Source: Candidatus Aenigmatarchaeota archaeon (GTDB lineage Archaea > Aenigmatarchaeota > Aenigmatarchaeia > QMZP01 > QMZT01). Taken from it: a stretch of DNA of 64,000 bases. Positions 1-9,226 of this stretch are shown in pieces. Below the pieces are notes generated by a model. It was not told where the DNA came from. It ran no database searches and saw only the letters and a program-made list of their open reading frames with translations. Within the stretch, counting starts at the first letter, position 1, and every line of letters begins with the position of its first letter. The stretch spans positions 1-64,000 of the forward strand of contig JAPLVC010000002.1 of the NCBI GenBank assembly GCA_026397315.1. Reading direction: 5' to 3'. A program made the translations under genes and the position numbers.

Positions 1-137
1 GGATGTTCGGCGACACGGTCTATTCGAGGTCAACAATGCAGCAGAAAAAAGAACTGAAAGTCGTGTGCATAACATACAACCTGTACAGATATGCGATGAC
101 CCTTTTTATGTTGGAGGTTTTCTACAGCCGTGTTTAA
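1..137 (+). CDS. Transposase, C-terminal end (partial)
   Basis: An open frame enters from the left edge and stops at TAA 135-137. Its last 44 residues contain F-G-D-x-V-x-S-R followed by K-V-V-C-I-x-Y-N-L. This pattern resembles the end of IS4/IS5-like DDE transposases, where a conserved glutamate lies a little upstream and the chain closes with a lysine-rich V-x-x-Y-N-L helix. Only the tail is visible, so family and integrity cannot be judged. It could be a complete insertion sequence that starts before the window or a remnant. Confidence 0.6.
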   Translation, partial: MFGDTVYSRSTMQQKKELKVVCITYNLYRYAMTLFMLEVFYSRV

Positions 138-160
138 ACATTTTTTCATAAGCGCCTATA

Positions 161-189
161 CATACCGGTTCACATTTCTTAACGGTATG
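161..189. repeat. Inverted repeat after transposase
   Basis: CATACCG (161-167) and CGGTATG (183-189) form a perfect 7-bp inverted repeat with a 15-base loop. It lies between the transposase stop (137) and the stop of the oppositely oriented secreted protein (197). It could be a bidirectional terminator between convergent genes or part of an insertion-sequence end. No T-run follows it directly. Confidence 0.4.
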
Positions 190-196
190 CGTCGCC

Positions 197-2314
197 TCAT
201 GCGGATACGGGCGTTTTACTGCCAAAAAACCGCCTAAAGCCGATGAAAACTCCGGCACCAACAACAATCACGCCAGCGAAAACAAGCAGCAAATATTGCA
301 AATTGCCGTAAAAATCATTCCCTTTTTTGCATTCTCCGTCAGCGCACCCGAACTCACATATCTGCTTTACAGTCCATTCACCAGAAGAAACGCATTCCAT
401 CAAATTGCCTCCTTCGCATTTAACGTCAAAAGGCACGCATGTTTTCACGCTTTGCCCGCTGCCGTTAACGTCCAAGCCAGTATTGGCGCCTGAGCTTTCA
501 TTCCCCGATGTGTTCGCGGTGTTCGTGCCGGACGAACCCGTGTTGTTCGTCGTATTAGTCGCGTTCTTAGGCGTGGCAGGAGGAACATACGTCCCGCCTC
601 CAGACGGCGGCGTGTAAGACGTGCAGCTCTGTGTCGTTGCGCTTTTATTCACAGTCGTCCCGCAATCGTTCAAATCTGTGGCAGTCCTCGTTTGTTGGTT
701 ATTAACGCAAGATGACCACGTACCATAACTCCAATTCTCCGTACACGCTTGGGTTATTTCGAATACCTGTTCAGTCGACCATGCGGATTTCGCCAGACCA
801 GTGTCGATGGTCTGGACTGCCCAGTAAACCGTTTTGTTCTCTAGGTCGGGCCGATTGAGAGTAATCGATTTGCGCTGCATCATGTTGCCGAAGTAGCCGG
901 CAGTCGGATTGGACGAGCCGCCGTAAACACCTGAAACGACGTCGTGACAACCAGAACACGTTCCGACACGAAGGTTGTAATATAAACCCAGAGTTGGAGT
1001 TTCAGTATCCGAGCCGTTGTTCCATTCCAAAGACAATTTGCCAGTTGAAAAATTGAAGGTATGGTTGAAGTTCGATGATGGTGAAAATGGTAATGTGTTC
1101 GTAGATGTTATATTATTTATATAAACTCTTTTTTGATACCAATCTCCTGGATTACCCCAACCAGTTAAAATTAAATCTAAATCCATATCATTATCCACGT
1201 CTCCAAAAACAACAGAACTATACTCAAGAGGCGATAATTGCTGTTCCGGTCTATTCCAATAATTCGTGAAACTACCGTTCCCAAGGTTGGCGTAAAGTGC
1301 TGTGTACGATTCTCTACCTGTAGTTATAAGATCTAAATATCCATCGTTGTTATAATCACCAAATACTTGTGAACCTGAAAAAAGACCCACAAAATCTGTT
1401 ATGTCTTTTTGAATTTCTTGAAAAGTTGTTCCCGTGTTGTTATACGTTCTATGCAGGTCACAACAGCCTATGATAGATAGATCCAAATCACCGTCATTAT
1501 CTATATCTCCAGGTATAATTGAGCTATCATCAACATTTATCAAATTCTGTTCCCATGTTAAATTTTCTATGAAACTTGTCCCATTGTTGATATATGTTTT
1601 AGTTATTTTTTGAAAATCTGAATTTTCGCCAGTTAAAATTAAATCTAAATAATTATCATTGTTTATATCAATGATAGCAATTGAACCGCTATCAACATTT
1701 GTTAAATTATTTTGCCAATTCAAATTTTCTATAAAACTCGTTTTATTATTTAAATAAATTTTGCTAACTCTACCTGTGTTGGTTTGACCAGTTAATAACA
1801 AATCCAAATTACCATCATTGTTTATATCAGCAAAAGTTATGGAACTTCTCCATACTTTCTCCAAATTCTGTTCCCATGTTAAATTTTCTAAGAAAGTGAT
1901 TCCATTATTTATATAAATAAAAGTTTCTTGTTTGTTATCATCGCAAGGACTCACATAGCCACCACCAGAACTACAACCACTCAAAGCTAAATCCAAATCA
2001 CCGTCGTTATCTATGTCACCTAATGCTATGGAACCATAATGAACGTTTGTCAAATTAACTTTCCATGTATTGTTTTCTTGAAAATTTGTCCCATTGTTCG
2101 TGTATATTTGTGTCAATATACCATTCTCACTTTTACCTATTGTTAAAAGATCTAAGTAGCCGTTATTGTCTATATCACCCAAAGCCAAAGAACTGTAATA
2201 AATAGCTGTTAAATTACTCTCCCAACTAACATTTTCATTTAAGTATTGTGCACTGACTGTAGTTGATGTTAACAAGAAAATTGTAAGGAAAAATATTAAC
2301 GGCGTAAATTTCAT
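197..2314 (-). CDS. Secreted FG-GAP/VCBS repeat protein, membrane anchored
   Basis: The 705-residue protein starts with a signal peptide (about residues 1-22, ending V-S-A). Seven FG-GAP/VCBS-like repeats follow up to about residue 400. Each carries a D-x-[DN]-N-[DG]-x-L-D-L core such as G-D-I-D-N-D-G-D-L-D-L, the type of loop that binds calcium in beta-propellers. Next come an Ig-like stretch, a thrombospondin-1-like W-S-x-G-x-W-S-S-C segment, a Ser/Thr/Asn/Gly linker, a six-Cys module and a C-terminal membrane helix with a short basic tail. N-x-S/T sites are abundant, which suits an N-glycosylated archaeal surface protein. The repeat part is much more AT-rich than the C-terminal part. Adhesion or matrix binding is a guess. 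Confidence 0.85.
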   Translation of the reverse strand: MKFTPLIFFLTIFLLTSTTVSAQYLNENVSWESNLTAIYYSSLALGDIDNNGYLDLLTIGKSENGILTQIYTNNGTNFQENNTWKVNLTNVHYGSIALGDIDNDGDLDLALSGCSSGGGYVSPCDDNKQETFIYINNGITFLENLTWEQNLEKVWRSSITFADINNDGNLDLLLTGQTNTGRVSKIYLNNKTSFIENLNWQNNLTNVDSGSIAIIDINNDNYLDLILTGENSDFQKITKTYINNGTSFIENLTWEQNLINVDDSSIIPGDIDNDGDLDLSIIGCCDLHRTYNNTGTTFQEIQKDITDFVGLFSGSQVFGDYNNDGYLDLITTGRESYTALYANLGNGSFTNYWNRPEQQLSPLEYSSVVFGDVDNDMDLDLILTGWGNPGDWYQKRVYINNITSTNTLPFSPSSNFNHTFNFSTGKLSLEWNNGSDTETPTLGLYYNLRVGTCSGCHDVVSGVYGGSSNPTAGYFGNMMQRKSITLNRPDLENKTVYWAVQTIDTGLAKSAWSTEQVFEITQACTENWSYGTWSSCVNNQQTRTATDLNDCGTTVNKSATTQSCTSYTPPSGGGTYVPPATPKNATNTTNNTGSSGTNTANTSGNESSGANTGLDVNGSGQSVKTCVPFDVKCEGGNLMECVSSGEWTVKQICEFGCADGECKKGNDFYGNLQYLLLVFAGVIVVGAGVFIGFRRFFGSKTPVSA

Positions 2315-2368
2315 ATTAATTATTTATTTAGCTTAAACAAAAACCTATGTTTATACATTTTAGTTTTA

Positions 2369-5300
2369 TCATGGAGTTCGTTTTCTCATGTTTTTGTACA
2401 TCAATCCAACCAATACCAATGTTATGACGGAAACGATAACTGCCACGTAAGAGACGCTGTCAATCTGTTGTACGGTTATCATGCCGGTTGTTTTATCACC
2501 CGTGAATTGTTCAGTTTCCGTAGCTGATTGTGTGGCTGTCGTCTGCGTTTCATGTTTTATTGGGTTGCCGTTCATGGCCAACTGTATATCTGATGCATCA
2601 CTGTCTCCGGTCACTTCAAGTCTTCCTATGGTCTCGTGTCCATAGTTTATCCACACGTTCTCCGGGTCTATGTCTATCCTGCGCACGATTGTATAATTGC
2701 CTTCCGGCAGGTTTGGTCGCAGGTCGACGGTGAAGCTTATCTGTGTATCGACTTCGCCTATCGTCTGGGCAACCAAAGGGTTGCAGAACGGCGCTTCTGC
2801 GCTGTTCGTCTCTTTCGCCTGGTTGTAGCATGTCTCGTTGTTCTCGTCCATGAACCAGTAAAATATGCGTATCGGAAGGAACTGATAGTCTTCTTTCGTC
2901 GGCACGTCAATGACGTATTCTATCGTGAGATTAGATGTGTCATTGACCACGGAACTGGTCGTCTCTTCGGAAACGACGACCGATTCGTCGGTCTGTTTGA
3001 ACTGGTCCCAGATGTTGGAAGCGTACTCATAGGTCTGATTCCACAAGTCGTAGACATCGCAGTCTTTGTTTATGAGACAGTTGTAGATATCTTCTAGCCA
3101 GTTATGTTCTTCTATCGTTAGTGATTTTTCCACAGATAATGTTACGTTAACGGTTTTATCATTATCAGCAGTGAATATTACAGTTTTGTTGTAATAACTT
3201 TCCCTACTAAAAGTGCAACTCCACCATCCCGACGGGAACTCATACGGGCCGTAGGGGTTTGTCGTGTCACCGTCCTGGCCGAAACCGGTGTAGTTGCAGA
3301 CGATATTGACGTTGTCTAATGAGCTACCATCCTCGCCGCTCGTCACGTTGAACGTGATTTCATACGCATCAACTGTAAAATCTACACTCGTTGAATTTGA
3401 ATTGCCAACAGTGTCATTGCAGTAGAATATCGCCTCATAAACCCCATTGATCATAGAGGCATTATTGTAATTCCAATTACCAGATGAATTAGTGAGTGAG
3501 ATATTCCCGTAACCATAATCTAATAAACAACTATCAATATCTTCATTCGAGGTTAAATTGAACCAAATTGATAAATTATTGTAAGTGATATTCTGCGGTG
3601 AATCTATGATAACTAAAGGTGGCGTTGTATCAACAGTGAAATAAACTGTTGTGTAATTCATACCTGCAGTATTGTTAGCCCAAACAATTAAATTATTCTG
3701 ACCTTCTAAAGAAGTTATAGTTAAATTAGAAGTGTGGTCGATTGTTATGTTATCAATTTCAAGGATTCCACCTGTGTCTGAAGATATGTTGAAAGGAACA
3801 TTGCAATAGCCATTAAGATCTGGCGAGCATGTTGCAAGGTAATTGATAATTGCTGTGACATTCAAATCTATGGTCTCCGTTGAGTTGAATGAGGTTGTGT
3901 TAATATAATCTTTAATGTCGTCATTACCGGTATCTATAGTAATATTCTTAGGCCATAGCCATGTTAATTTTTCCTCGGCAAAACACCAAAAATCATCTGA
4001 ACTCAAAATGTATTTCATCTGAACCTTGTTGTCAGATAAGCATGAAAGTGGAATGTTTTCTTTTTCTGTATAATCATTTTCAGAGCTACAACCTTGACTT
4101 ACGCGATAAATATTGGATATTTGTTCCCAATTGTTTGTTGAATTCATGCAATATACAGAGATATTTCCGGAACTACTGCAACCTCCATATGTGCTACAAT
4201 CAGGATTCCATCTGAACGTTACATTAACTGCCGATACATTAGAGCCTTGGTTTGTGTAATTTACGTATAATGCCTTATTCGAAAGAGCCATTGAATGCGA
4301 AGTCCAAATCTCATCATATGCATATTCAGCTGCAACGGGGTCAGATATTCCGTCTGTGTAATTCCACGCTGCTTCAAGTTCTTCATCCATGTCATAGCCT
4401 CCAAAGCCTGTCATATTCCATTTAGCCTGGGAAATTTCTGACATTTTTGGAATTGAAATATAGACCAGCATTGAGCCACCAGAAAAATTACTATAAGTAA
4501 TATTTTCTGTTTTAGAAGAATCGTTAAGTTCATCTATTATCCCATCCAAGGTTACATTTGATTCATCGTTTAAGGAATATCCTGCCCAATCCAGCATTTC
4601 ACCCGCTGACCAATTTAAGTCAATATAAGAAATGTTGTAAGTTATGTTTTGTGGTGATACTACTGTTATTGAGGGAGGCATATTCCTTTTCTCATTTCCT
4701 ATCGACCATGACGGCGGGCTTGCGACGTAAATGCCGAGCATTATATCATCCCAAGCCATTTTAGTCCCGAACCATCCGGTTTCGAGCCTTACCCGCCCTA
4801 CCTGATTGCTCGCTTGCGAATTGACGAAGGAGAGCATTAACACGTCATCTTTATAAGAATATTCAGTAGTTCCCGTGAAGATGAGTTTATAGTTGTGCCA
4901 TGCATTATCAACTGTGCAACATGTAAAGCTTTCATTCTGGTTTGCGTTACCTCCGACTATCCTTCTGAATATATCCGTAGCGTCCGGAGTCCAGTCGGAG
5001 CCATCGTTATCGCTGAAGTCGTCAAAGAAGTGCCATGTGGTCAAGCCGTTCGATGCCGTTGAAACTCCTGAAGCGTTATAATAGACGAGGAAACTGGTCT
5101 GGTTCTCGGACGCGTTAATCCACACCTCGCACATGCTGGACGCGGCGGATGTATTGCACGTGCCTATGTAAAAATTCATCGGGCTTCCGGGGTCTGCGTT
5201 GCAGTCCGTTCCGTTGGTGTATCTCAAGTCAGCGCCGTTTGCCATTAAATCGGCGAACGGTATTGATGTGTTGTAAAACGACATATTGATTTCGGCGTGT

Positions 5301-6019
5301 ATAGGGAAATTGGCTGCTGTTATGTTCGTTATCTTTCTGCACTTTTTGAACGTGGTGTTCCACCACAGCCATTCGTTCAGCTCCAGGCCCTTTATCTTTG
5401 GAACCCAGTCTACGTTGTTTGTTCCGACCTTCGCGGACTTCTTTCCCACGAGCTTTATGGTATAGTCCTCCTCGGCTTCCAGCGTCTCGCCCCAGAAGGC
5501 GAACGGCTTGTAGTCTTCGCTGTATTTCGTTTCCTGATGCGAGCCTGTCTGGACGGTCTGCTCGACTTCGCATTCGTAGCTCGTGTTGGTTTTGGTTTCG
5601 TTGTCGAAATTATAGCAGGTCGTCTTGACATTGCTTGTTTCGTAATCAGGGACTTCTACTTGATATTCGGTCGTTTCGAGTATCTCGAAATGATACGAGA
5701 TGAGGCCGTCCATCCACGGCTTCTCCTTGACGAAGTTCCATGCGTATTCTGAGTCTGATTGTGCGGGAAGAACGATGTTTTGATAGGGATGAATTTTGAG
5801 GATTGCGTAGCATTCGGTGAAGCAGTGATCAGTATTCTCGATTAGCTGGACGTCTATCACGGGATTGCCGATATTTGTCTGGATTCTTATGGTGTCGCTA
5901 TCAAGGCTGATCTTTTCCAGCGACGCTTCCGCGCTTGTGCCCATGAAAAAGAGCGAGCACGACAAGAACAAAGAAACGAACACGACTAAAACTATCGAAT
6001 ACTTGGCTGAACTTTTCAT
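2369..6019 (-). CDS. Large secreted DUF2341/Ig-like surface protein
   Basis: I place the start at ATG 6019 because a classic signal peptide begins there (MKSSAKYSIVLVVFV onward, to about residue 33); the frame stays open 68 codons further upstream without signal-like sequence. The 1216-residue product has a DUF2341-like region beginning near residue 222 (W-W-N-T-T-F-K-K-C-R-K-I). It is followed by Ig-like or cadherin-like units marked by a repeated S-P-Q-N-I-T-Y-N, a C-terminal beta-rich domain, and one membrane helix just before the basic end R-K-R-T-P. N-x-S/T sequons are frequent. It neighbours another surface protein on the same strand. It is probably a cell-surface or S-layer-associated glycoprotein; the ligand is unknown. 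Confidence 0.8.
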   Translation of the reverse strand: MKSSAKYSIVLVVFVSLFLSCSLFFMGTSAEASLEKISLDSDTIRIQTNIGNPVIDVQLIENTDHCFTECYAILKIHPYQNIVLPAQSDSEYAWNFVKEKPWMDGLISYHFEILETTEYQVEVPDYETSNVKTTCYNFDNETKTNTSYECEVEQTVQTGSHQETKYSEDYKPFAFWGETLEAEEDYTIKLVGKKSAKVGTNNVDWVPKIKGLELNEWLWWNTTFKKCRKITNITAANFPIHAEINMSFYNTSIPFADLMANGADLRYTNGTDCNADPGSPMNFYIGTCNTSAASSMCEVWINASENQTSFLVYYNASGVSTASNGLTTWHFFDDFSDNDGSDWTPDATDIFRRIVGGNANQNESFTCCTVDNAWHNYKLIFTGTTEYSYKDDVLMLSFVNSQASNQVGRVRLETGWFGTKMAWDDIMLGIYVASPPSWSIGNEKRNMPPSITVVSPQNITYNISYIDLNWSAGEMLDWAGYSLNDESNVTLDGIIDELNDSSKTENITYSNFSGGSMLVYISIPKMSEISQAKWNMTGFGGYDMDEELEAAWNYTDGISDPVAAEYAYDEIWTSHSMALSNKALYVNYTNQGSNVSAVNVTFRWNPDCSTYGGCSSSGNISVYCMNSTNNWEQISNIYRVSQGCSSENDYTEKENIPLSCLSDNKVQMKYILSSDDFWCFAEEKLTWLWPKNITIDTGNDDIKDYINTTSFNSTETIDLNVTAIINYLATCSPDLNGYCNVPFNISSDTGGILEIDNITIDHTSNLTITSLEGQNNLIVWANNTAGMNYTTVYFTVDTTPPLVIIDSPQNITYNNLSIWFNLTSNEDIDSCLLDYGYGNISLTNSSGNWNYNNASMINGVYEAIFYCNDTVGNSNSTSVDFTVDAYEITFNVTSGEDGSSLDNVNIVCNYTGFGQDGDTTNPYGPYEFPSGWWSCTFSRESYYNKTVIFTADNDKTVNVTLSVEKSLTIEEHNWLEDIYNCLINKDCDVYDLWNQTYEYASNIWDQFKQTDESVVVSEETTSSVVNDTSNLTIEYVIDVPTKEDYQFLPIRIFYWFMDENNETCYNQAKETNSAEAPFCNPLVAQTIGEVDTQISFTVDLRPNLPEGNYTIVRRIDIDPENVWINYGHETIGRLEVTGDSDASDIQLAMNGNPIKHETQTTATQSATETEQFTGDKTTGMITVQQIDSVSYVAVIVSVITLVLVGLMYKNMRKRTP

Positions 6020-6118
6020 GACTAGAGATTGGGAAAACGTTTTATCCCGCTTTGTTTTTAGGCACGCGAATTTGATACCAAAATGAATGTGTGGCCAAAA
6101 TATATTTTGCAGAATCGA

Positions 6119-6133
6119 AAAATATATAAATAC
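6119..6133 (+). promoter_or_regulatory. TATA box of the nrdR-nrdJ block
   Basis: The AT-rich element AAATATATAAATAC lies about 160 bases before nrdR. Archaeal transcription would start about 25 bases downstream, near 6147-6150. That falls inside the first NrdR-box-like palindrome, so a bound repressor would block initiation. The element could also serve the divergent minus-strand gene. Confidence 0.5.
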
Positions 6134-6140
6134 CTCCCGA

Positions 6141-6156
6141 CCACAATATATTGGCG
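6141..6156. promoter_or_regulatory. NrdR box 1 (candidate operator)
   Basis: CCACAATATATTGGCG matches the core of the NrdR-box consensus (acaCwAtATaTwGtgt), with C-A-A-T-A-T-A-T-T-G intact. It lies in front of a gene encoding NrdR itself and over the expected transcription start. Confidence 0.6.
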
Positions 6157-6171
6157 TTTTGGAAAAGCCGG

Positions 6172-6187
6172 GCACAATATGTTGTGT
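6172..6187. promoter_or_regulatory. NrdR box 2 (candidate operator)
   Basis: GCACAATATGTTGTGT is a near-perfect palindrome matching the NrdR-box consensus on both arms. It begins exactly 31 bases after box 1, about three helical turns. The paired, phased arrangement is what NrdR uses in bacteria. Confidence 0.65.
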
Positions 6188-6246
6188 TTTGCAAAGGTAG
6201 TGAAAACCGGCGAAAAAACGCAAATTTCGCTTAAAATTCGTCGAGA

Positions 6247-6265
6247 CCCGGTGGTAAAAACCGGG
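6247..6265 (+). other. Hairpin in the nrdR leader
   Basis: CCCGGT (6247-6252) and ACCGGG (6260-6265) pair perfectly around a 7-base loop, 27 bases before the nrdR start. If transcription begins near 6150 this hairpin lies in the 5' leader of the mRNA. Its function is unknown. Confidence 0.35.
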
Positions 6266-6292
6266 CGAAAATGAGTCAGAAGAAGTGAAAAT

Positions 6293-6745
6293 ATGAAATG
6301 CCCATATTGCGCGAGCGAGGAAATGAAGGTCGTCGATAAAAGGGCGTCGGATGAAAAAGCGATCCGCAGGCGAAGGGAATGCCTGAAGTGTGCGAAGCGC
6401 TTCACCACTTACGAGCGCATCGAATCCGCGGACCTTATTGTCATGAAAAAAGACGGGCGAAGAGAGCGATTTGACAGGGACAAGGTGAGGAAGGGCATCG
6501 TCCGCTCTTTCGAGAAGCGGCCGATAACGAATGAGCAGATAGACAAGATGGTCGAGGAAATCGAGACGGAGCTGCGCGCGGGCGAGGAGATAGAGATACC
6601 GAGCAAGAAGATAGGCGAACTGGTCATGCGAAAGCTGAAGAAGGTCGACAAGGTCGCCTACATCCGCTTCGCATCGGTATACAGGGAGTTCGAGGACATC
6701 GAGAGCTTCCAGGAAGAGCTCAAGAAGCTCAGCGGCAAGAAGTGA
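6293..6745 (+). CDS. nrdR: NrdR transcriptional repressor of ribonucleotide reductase
   Basis: The 150 residues are the full family length. An N-terminal zinc ribbon has C3-x2-C6 and C31-x2-C34, followed by the basic R-R-R-R-E-C-L-K-C and the T-T-Y-E-R motif. An ATP-cone occupies about residues 47-137 (V-M-K-K-D-G-R-R-E-R-F-D). In bacteria NrdR senses ATP/dATP through the cone and represses RNR genes when dATP is plentiful. Here it precedes and is probably co-transcribed with a class II RNR, with two NrdR-box-like sites upstream, so autoregulation is likely. NrdR is mainly bacterial and only patchy in archaea; horizontal origin is possible. Confidence 0.93.
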   Translation: MKCPYCASEEMKVVDKRASDEKAIRRRRECLKCAKRFTTYERIESADLIVMKKDGRRERFDRDKVRKGIVRSFEKRPITNEQIDKMVEEIETELRAGEEIEIPSKKIGELVMRKLKKVDKVAYIRFASVYREFEDIESFQEELKKLSGKK

Positions 6746-6777
6746 CAGTTTCAGTCACGCATCTGAGGGGGGAAATC

Positions 6778-9159
6778 ATGGCGGTTACCAAGGTAAAGAA
6801 AAGGGACGCAAGGCTTGCGGATTTCGAGAAAGGCAAAATCGTGAATGCCATATTCAAGGCTGCCAAATCCGTCGGCGGCGAGAACATGGAGCTGGCGAAC
6901 AGCCTGGCCGACAAGGTCATCCAGCTGGTCGAGGAGAAATTCGCCAAAGAGGTTCCTACGGTCGAGCAGATACAGGACATCGTTGAGAAGGTGCTCATAG
7001 AGAACGGGCACGCTGCGACCGCGAAGGCTTATATTATCTACAGGAAGGAGCGCGAGGAGTCAAGGAAAGCGAAGGAGATGCTAGGCGTACGAGACGAGCT
7101 GAAGCTCACGCTAAACACGATAAAAGTCCTTAAAGCGCGCTACCTGCTGAAGGACGAGAACGGCAACGTCATCGAGTCGACCGGTGAAATGTTCAGGCGC
7201 GTCGCCAAACATCTCGCGCTGGTTGACATATTGTATCACGATCATGTTTTCGACAAGAACAAGGAGCAGACGGTCAAAGAGCTGGCGGAGCTGGACGGCT
7301 TGCCCAAAAAAGCGGCTGAACTGGGGCTGAACATAAACAACGTCAAGATGCTTCACAGGGCGTACCAGCGCCTGAACGTCAGGAAGCAGATGAAAGTCAG
7401 CTTTTCCGAGCTGGTCGAGATACTGAAGAACAAGCAGAACGAGATAATGGCGAAGGAGAACGAGTTCTACTCGCTTTTCACGGCATTCGAGTTCATGCCC
7501 AACTCGCCGACGCTCATGAATTCGGGCGCGCCCCTAGGCCAGCTGTCCGCATGCTTCGTCCTGCCCGTAGGCGACTCGCTGGACACGATATTCGACGCGC
7601 TCAAGTACACTGCAGTGATTCATCAAAGTGGCGGAGGGACTGGATTCTCGTTCTCGAAGCTCAGGCCCAACGGCGATGTAGTCAAGTCGACGAAAGGCAT
7701 CGCGTCCGGACCATTGTCGTTCATGCGCGTATTCGACGTCGCTACCGACGTCATCAAGCAGGGCGGCAAGCGCCGCGGGGCTAACATGGGCATAATGAGG
7801 ATCGACCATCCCGACATTCTCGACTTCATCACGTCTAAGGATAGCGAGAACCGCATCCTCACGAACTTCAACATCTCGGTCGGCGTGACGGACAAGTTCA
7901 TGAAGGCGCTCGAGAACGACGCGGAATACGACCTCTGCAACCCGAGGACAGGTGTCCCCTTCAAGCGCCTGTTCGCGCGCCAGGTCTGGGAGATGATAAC
8001 GTACCAGGCATGGAAGACCGGAGACCCGGGCGTGATATTCATAGACGAGGTAAACAAGTACAACCAAACGCCTCAGATAGGCACCATAGAGGCGACTAAT
8101 CCTTGTGGTGAACAACCATTGTTGCCATACGAGAGCTGCAACCTCGGCTCCATAAACCTTTCCAAGATGTTGAAGGAGACCAAAGGCGCTAGCGACGTGG
8201 ATTGGGACAAGCTGGCGAAAACGACGAAAGCGTCCGTCCAGTTCTTGGACAACGTCATAGATGCGAATTCGTATCCGATAAAGCAGATAGAGTTCATGAC
8301 GCACGCGAACAGGAAAATCGGGCTGGGCGTCATGGGATTCGCGGACATGCTGATAAAGATGGGCATACGCTACGATTCCGAAGAAGCGCTGAAGCTTGGC
8401 GAGAAGATCATGAAATTCGTCACCGACGCCGGCCACGAGATGTCAGTCGAGCTGGCTAGAAAGAGGGGCAACTTCCCCAATTTCCCCGGCAGCGTGTGGG
8501 ACAAGAAAGACAGCAAATACATGCGCAACGCGACTGTCACGACCATCGCGCCGACCGGAACGATAAGCATAATATCCGACTGCTCCAGCGGGATAGAGCC
8601 GTTATTCGCCGTTGCGTTCGTGAGGAAGAACGTCCTCAGCGGCGACGAGCTGGTCGACGTGAACAAGCTGTTCGAGAAATACGCGCGCGAAAAAGGCTTT
8701 TATTCGGACGACATCATGCGCGAGATTTCCATGTCCGGCTCAGTCGAACATATAGACGCAGTCCCCAAGGCGGCGAAAGAGCTTTTCAAGACGGCGCATG
8801 ACATCGAATACGAATGGCACATTCGCATGCAAGCGGCGTTCCAGAAATACACGGACAACGCGGTGAGCAAGACCATAAACATGCGCAACGACGCGGGCAT
8901 AAAGGACGTAGAGAATGCGTATAATCTGGCCTACAAACTGAAGTGCAAAGGCGTGACCATATACCGCGATATGAGCAAGGCCGTGCAGGTCATACACATC
9001 GGCGATGACAAGAGGAAGAAAGCGAAGCTGGTGAAGGGTGACGAAGAAAAGAAAGAGATGAACGAGTCGGAAGAGATGTGCCCCGTGTGCAAGTCGAAGC
9101 TCTTCTCAGCCGAGGGATGCTACACCTGCCTGAGCTGCGGCTATTCCAAGTGCGGCTAG
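6778..9159 (+). CDS. nrdJ: Adenosylcobalamin-dependent (class II) ribonucleotide reductase
   Basis: This enzyme reduces ribonucleotides to deoxyribonucleotides using a thiyl radical generated from adenosylcobalamin. I chose ATG 6778 because GAGGGGGG precedes it at normal spacing; a GTG at 6742 overlapping the nrdR stop would add 12 residues. The 793 residues start with an ATP-cone (to about residue 90). The redox pair is C259 (S-A-C-F) and C454 (E-S-C-N-L-G-S-I-N-L), and the radical cysteine is C443 in N-P-C-G-E. A-P-T-G-T-I-S-I-I is also present. A C-terminal zinc-ribbon-like tail has C-P-V-C and C-L-S-C-G, typical of NrdJ. The next gene makes its cofactor. Confidence 0.96.
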   Translation: MAVTKVKKRDARLADFEKGKIVNAIFKAAKSVGGENMELANSLADKVIQLVEEKFAKEVPTVEQIQDIVEKVLIENGHAATAKAYIIYRKEREESRKAKEMLGVRDELKLTLNTIKVLKARYLLKDENGNVIESTGEMFRRVAKHLALVDILYHDHVFDKNKEQTVKELAELDGLPKKAAELGLNINNVKMLHRAYQRLNVRKQMKVSFSELVEILKNKQNEIMAKENEFYSLFTAFEFMPNSPTLMNSGAPLGQLSACFVLPVGDSLDTIFDALKYTAVIHQSGGGTGFSFSKLRPNGDVVKSTKGIASGPLSFMRVFDVATDVIKQGGKRRGANMGIMRIDHPDILDFITSKDSENRILTNFNISVGVTDKFMKALENDAEYDLCNPRTGVPFKRLFARQVWEMITYQAWKTGDPGVIFIDEVNKYNQTPQIGTIEATNPCGEQPLLPYESCNLGSINLSKMLKETKGASDVDWDKLAKTTKASVQFLDNVIDANSYPIKQIEFMTHANRKIGLGVMGFADMLIKMGIRYDSEEALKLGEKIMKFVTDAGHEMSVELARKRGNFPNFPGSVWDKKDSKYMRNATVTTIAPTGTISIISDCSSGIEPLFAVAFVRKNVLSGDELVDVNKLFEKYAREKGFYSDDIMREISMSGSVEHIDAVPKAAKELFKTAHDIEYEWHIRMQAAFQKYTDNAVSKTINMRNDAGIKDVENAYNLAYKLKCKGVTIYRDMSKAVQVIHIGDDKRKKAKLVKGDEEKKEMNESEEMCPVCKSKLFSAEGCYTCLSCGYSKCG

Positions 9160-9185
9160 AGCTAGCGATGCGCATATAATATCTG

Positions 9186-9221
9186 TATATATAATAGGCA
9201 CAGGAGTCGATGGTTGGGGTG
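9186..9221 (+). promoter_or_regulatory. TATA box and ribosome site before cobO
   Basis: TATATATAATA (9186-9196) lies about 30 bases before the cobO start, and GGGGTGA (9215-9221) forms a ribosome-binding site 5 bases before ATG 9227. The gene may therefore have its own promoter in addition to read-through from nrdJ. Confidence 0.5.
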
Positions 9222-9226
9222 ATGGT

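Noticed and set aside
6097..6108. AAAATATATTTT palindrome as a third NrdR box
   Set aside because: It lacks the outer C/G positions of the box and is not in phase with the other two; more likely a TATA-type element for the divergent gene.
6742..6777. GTG start of nrdJ overlapping nrdR
   Set aside because: A strong GAGGGGGG site points to ATG 6778.
7534..8436. 300-residue frame antisense to nrdJ
   Set aside because: It is the mirror of a strongly coding, GC-biased gene; no recognisable protein pattern.
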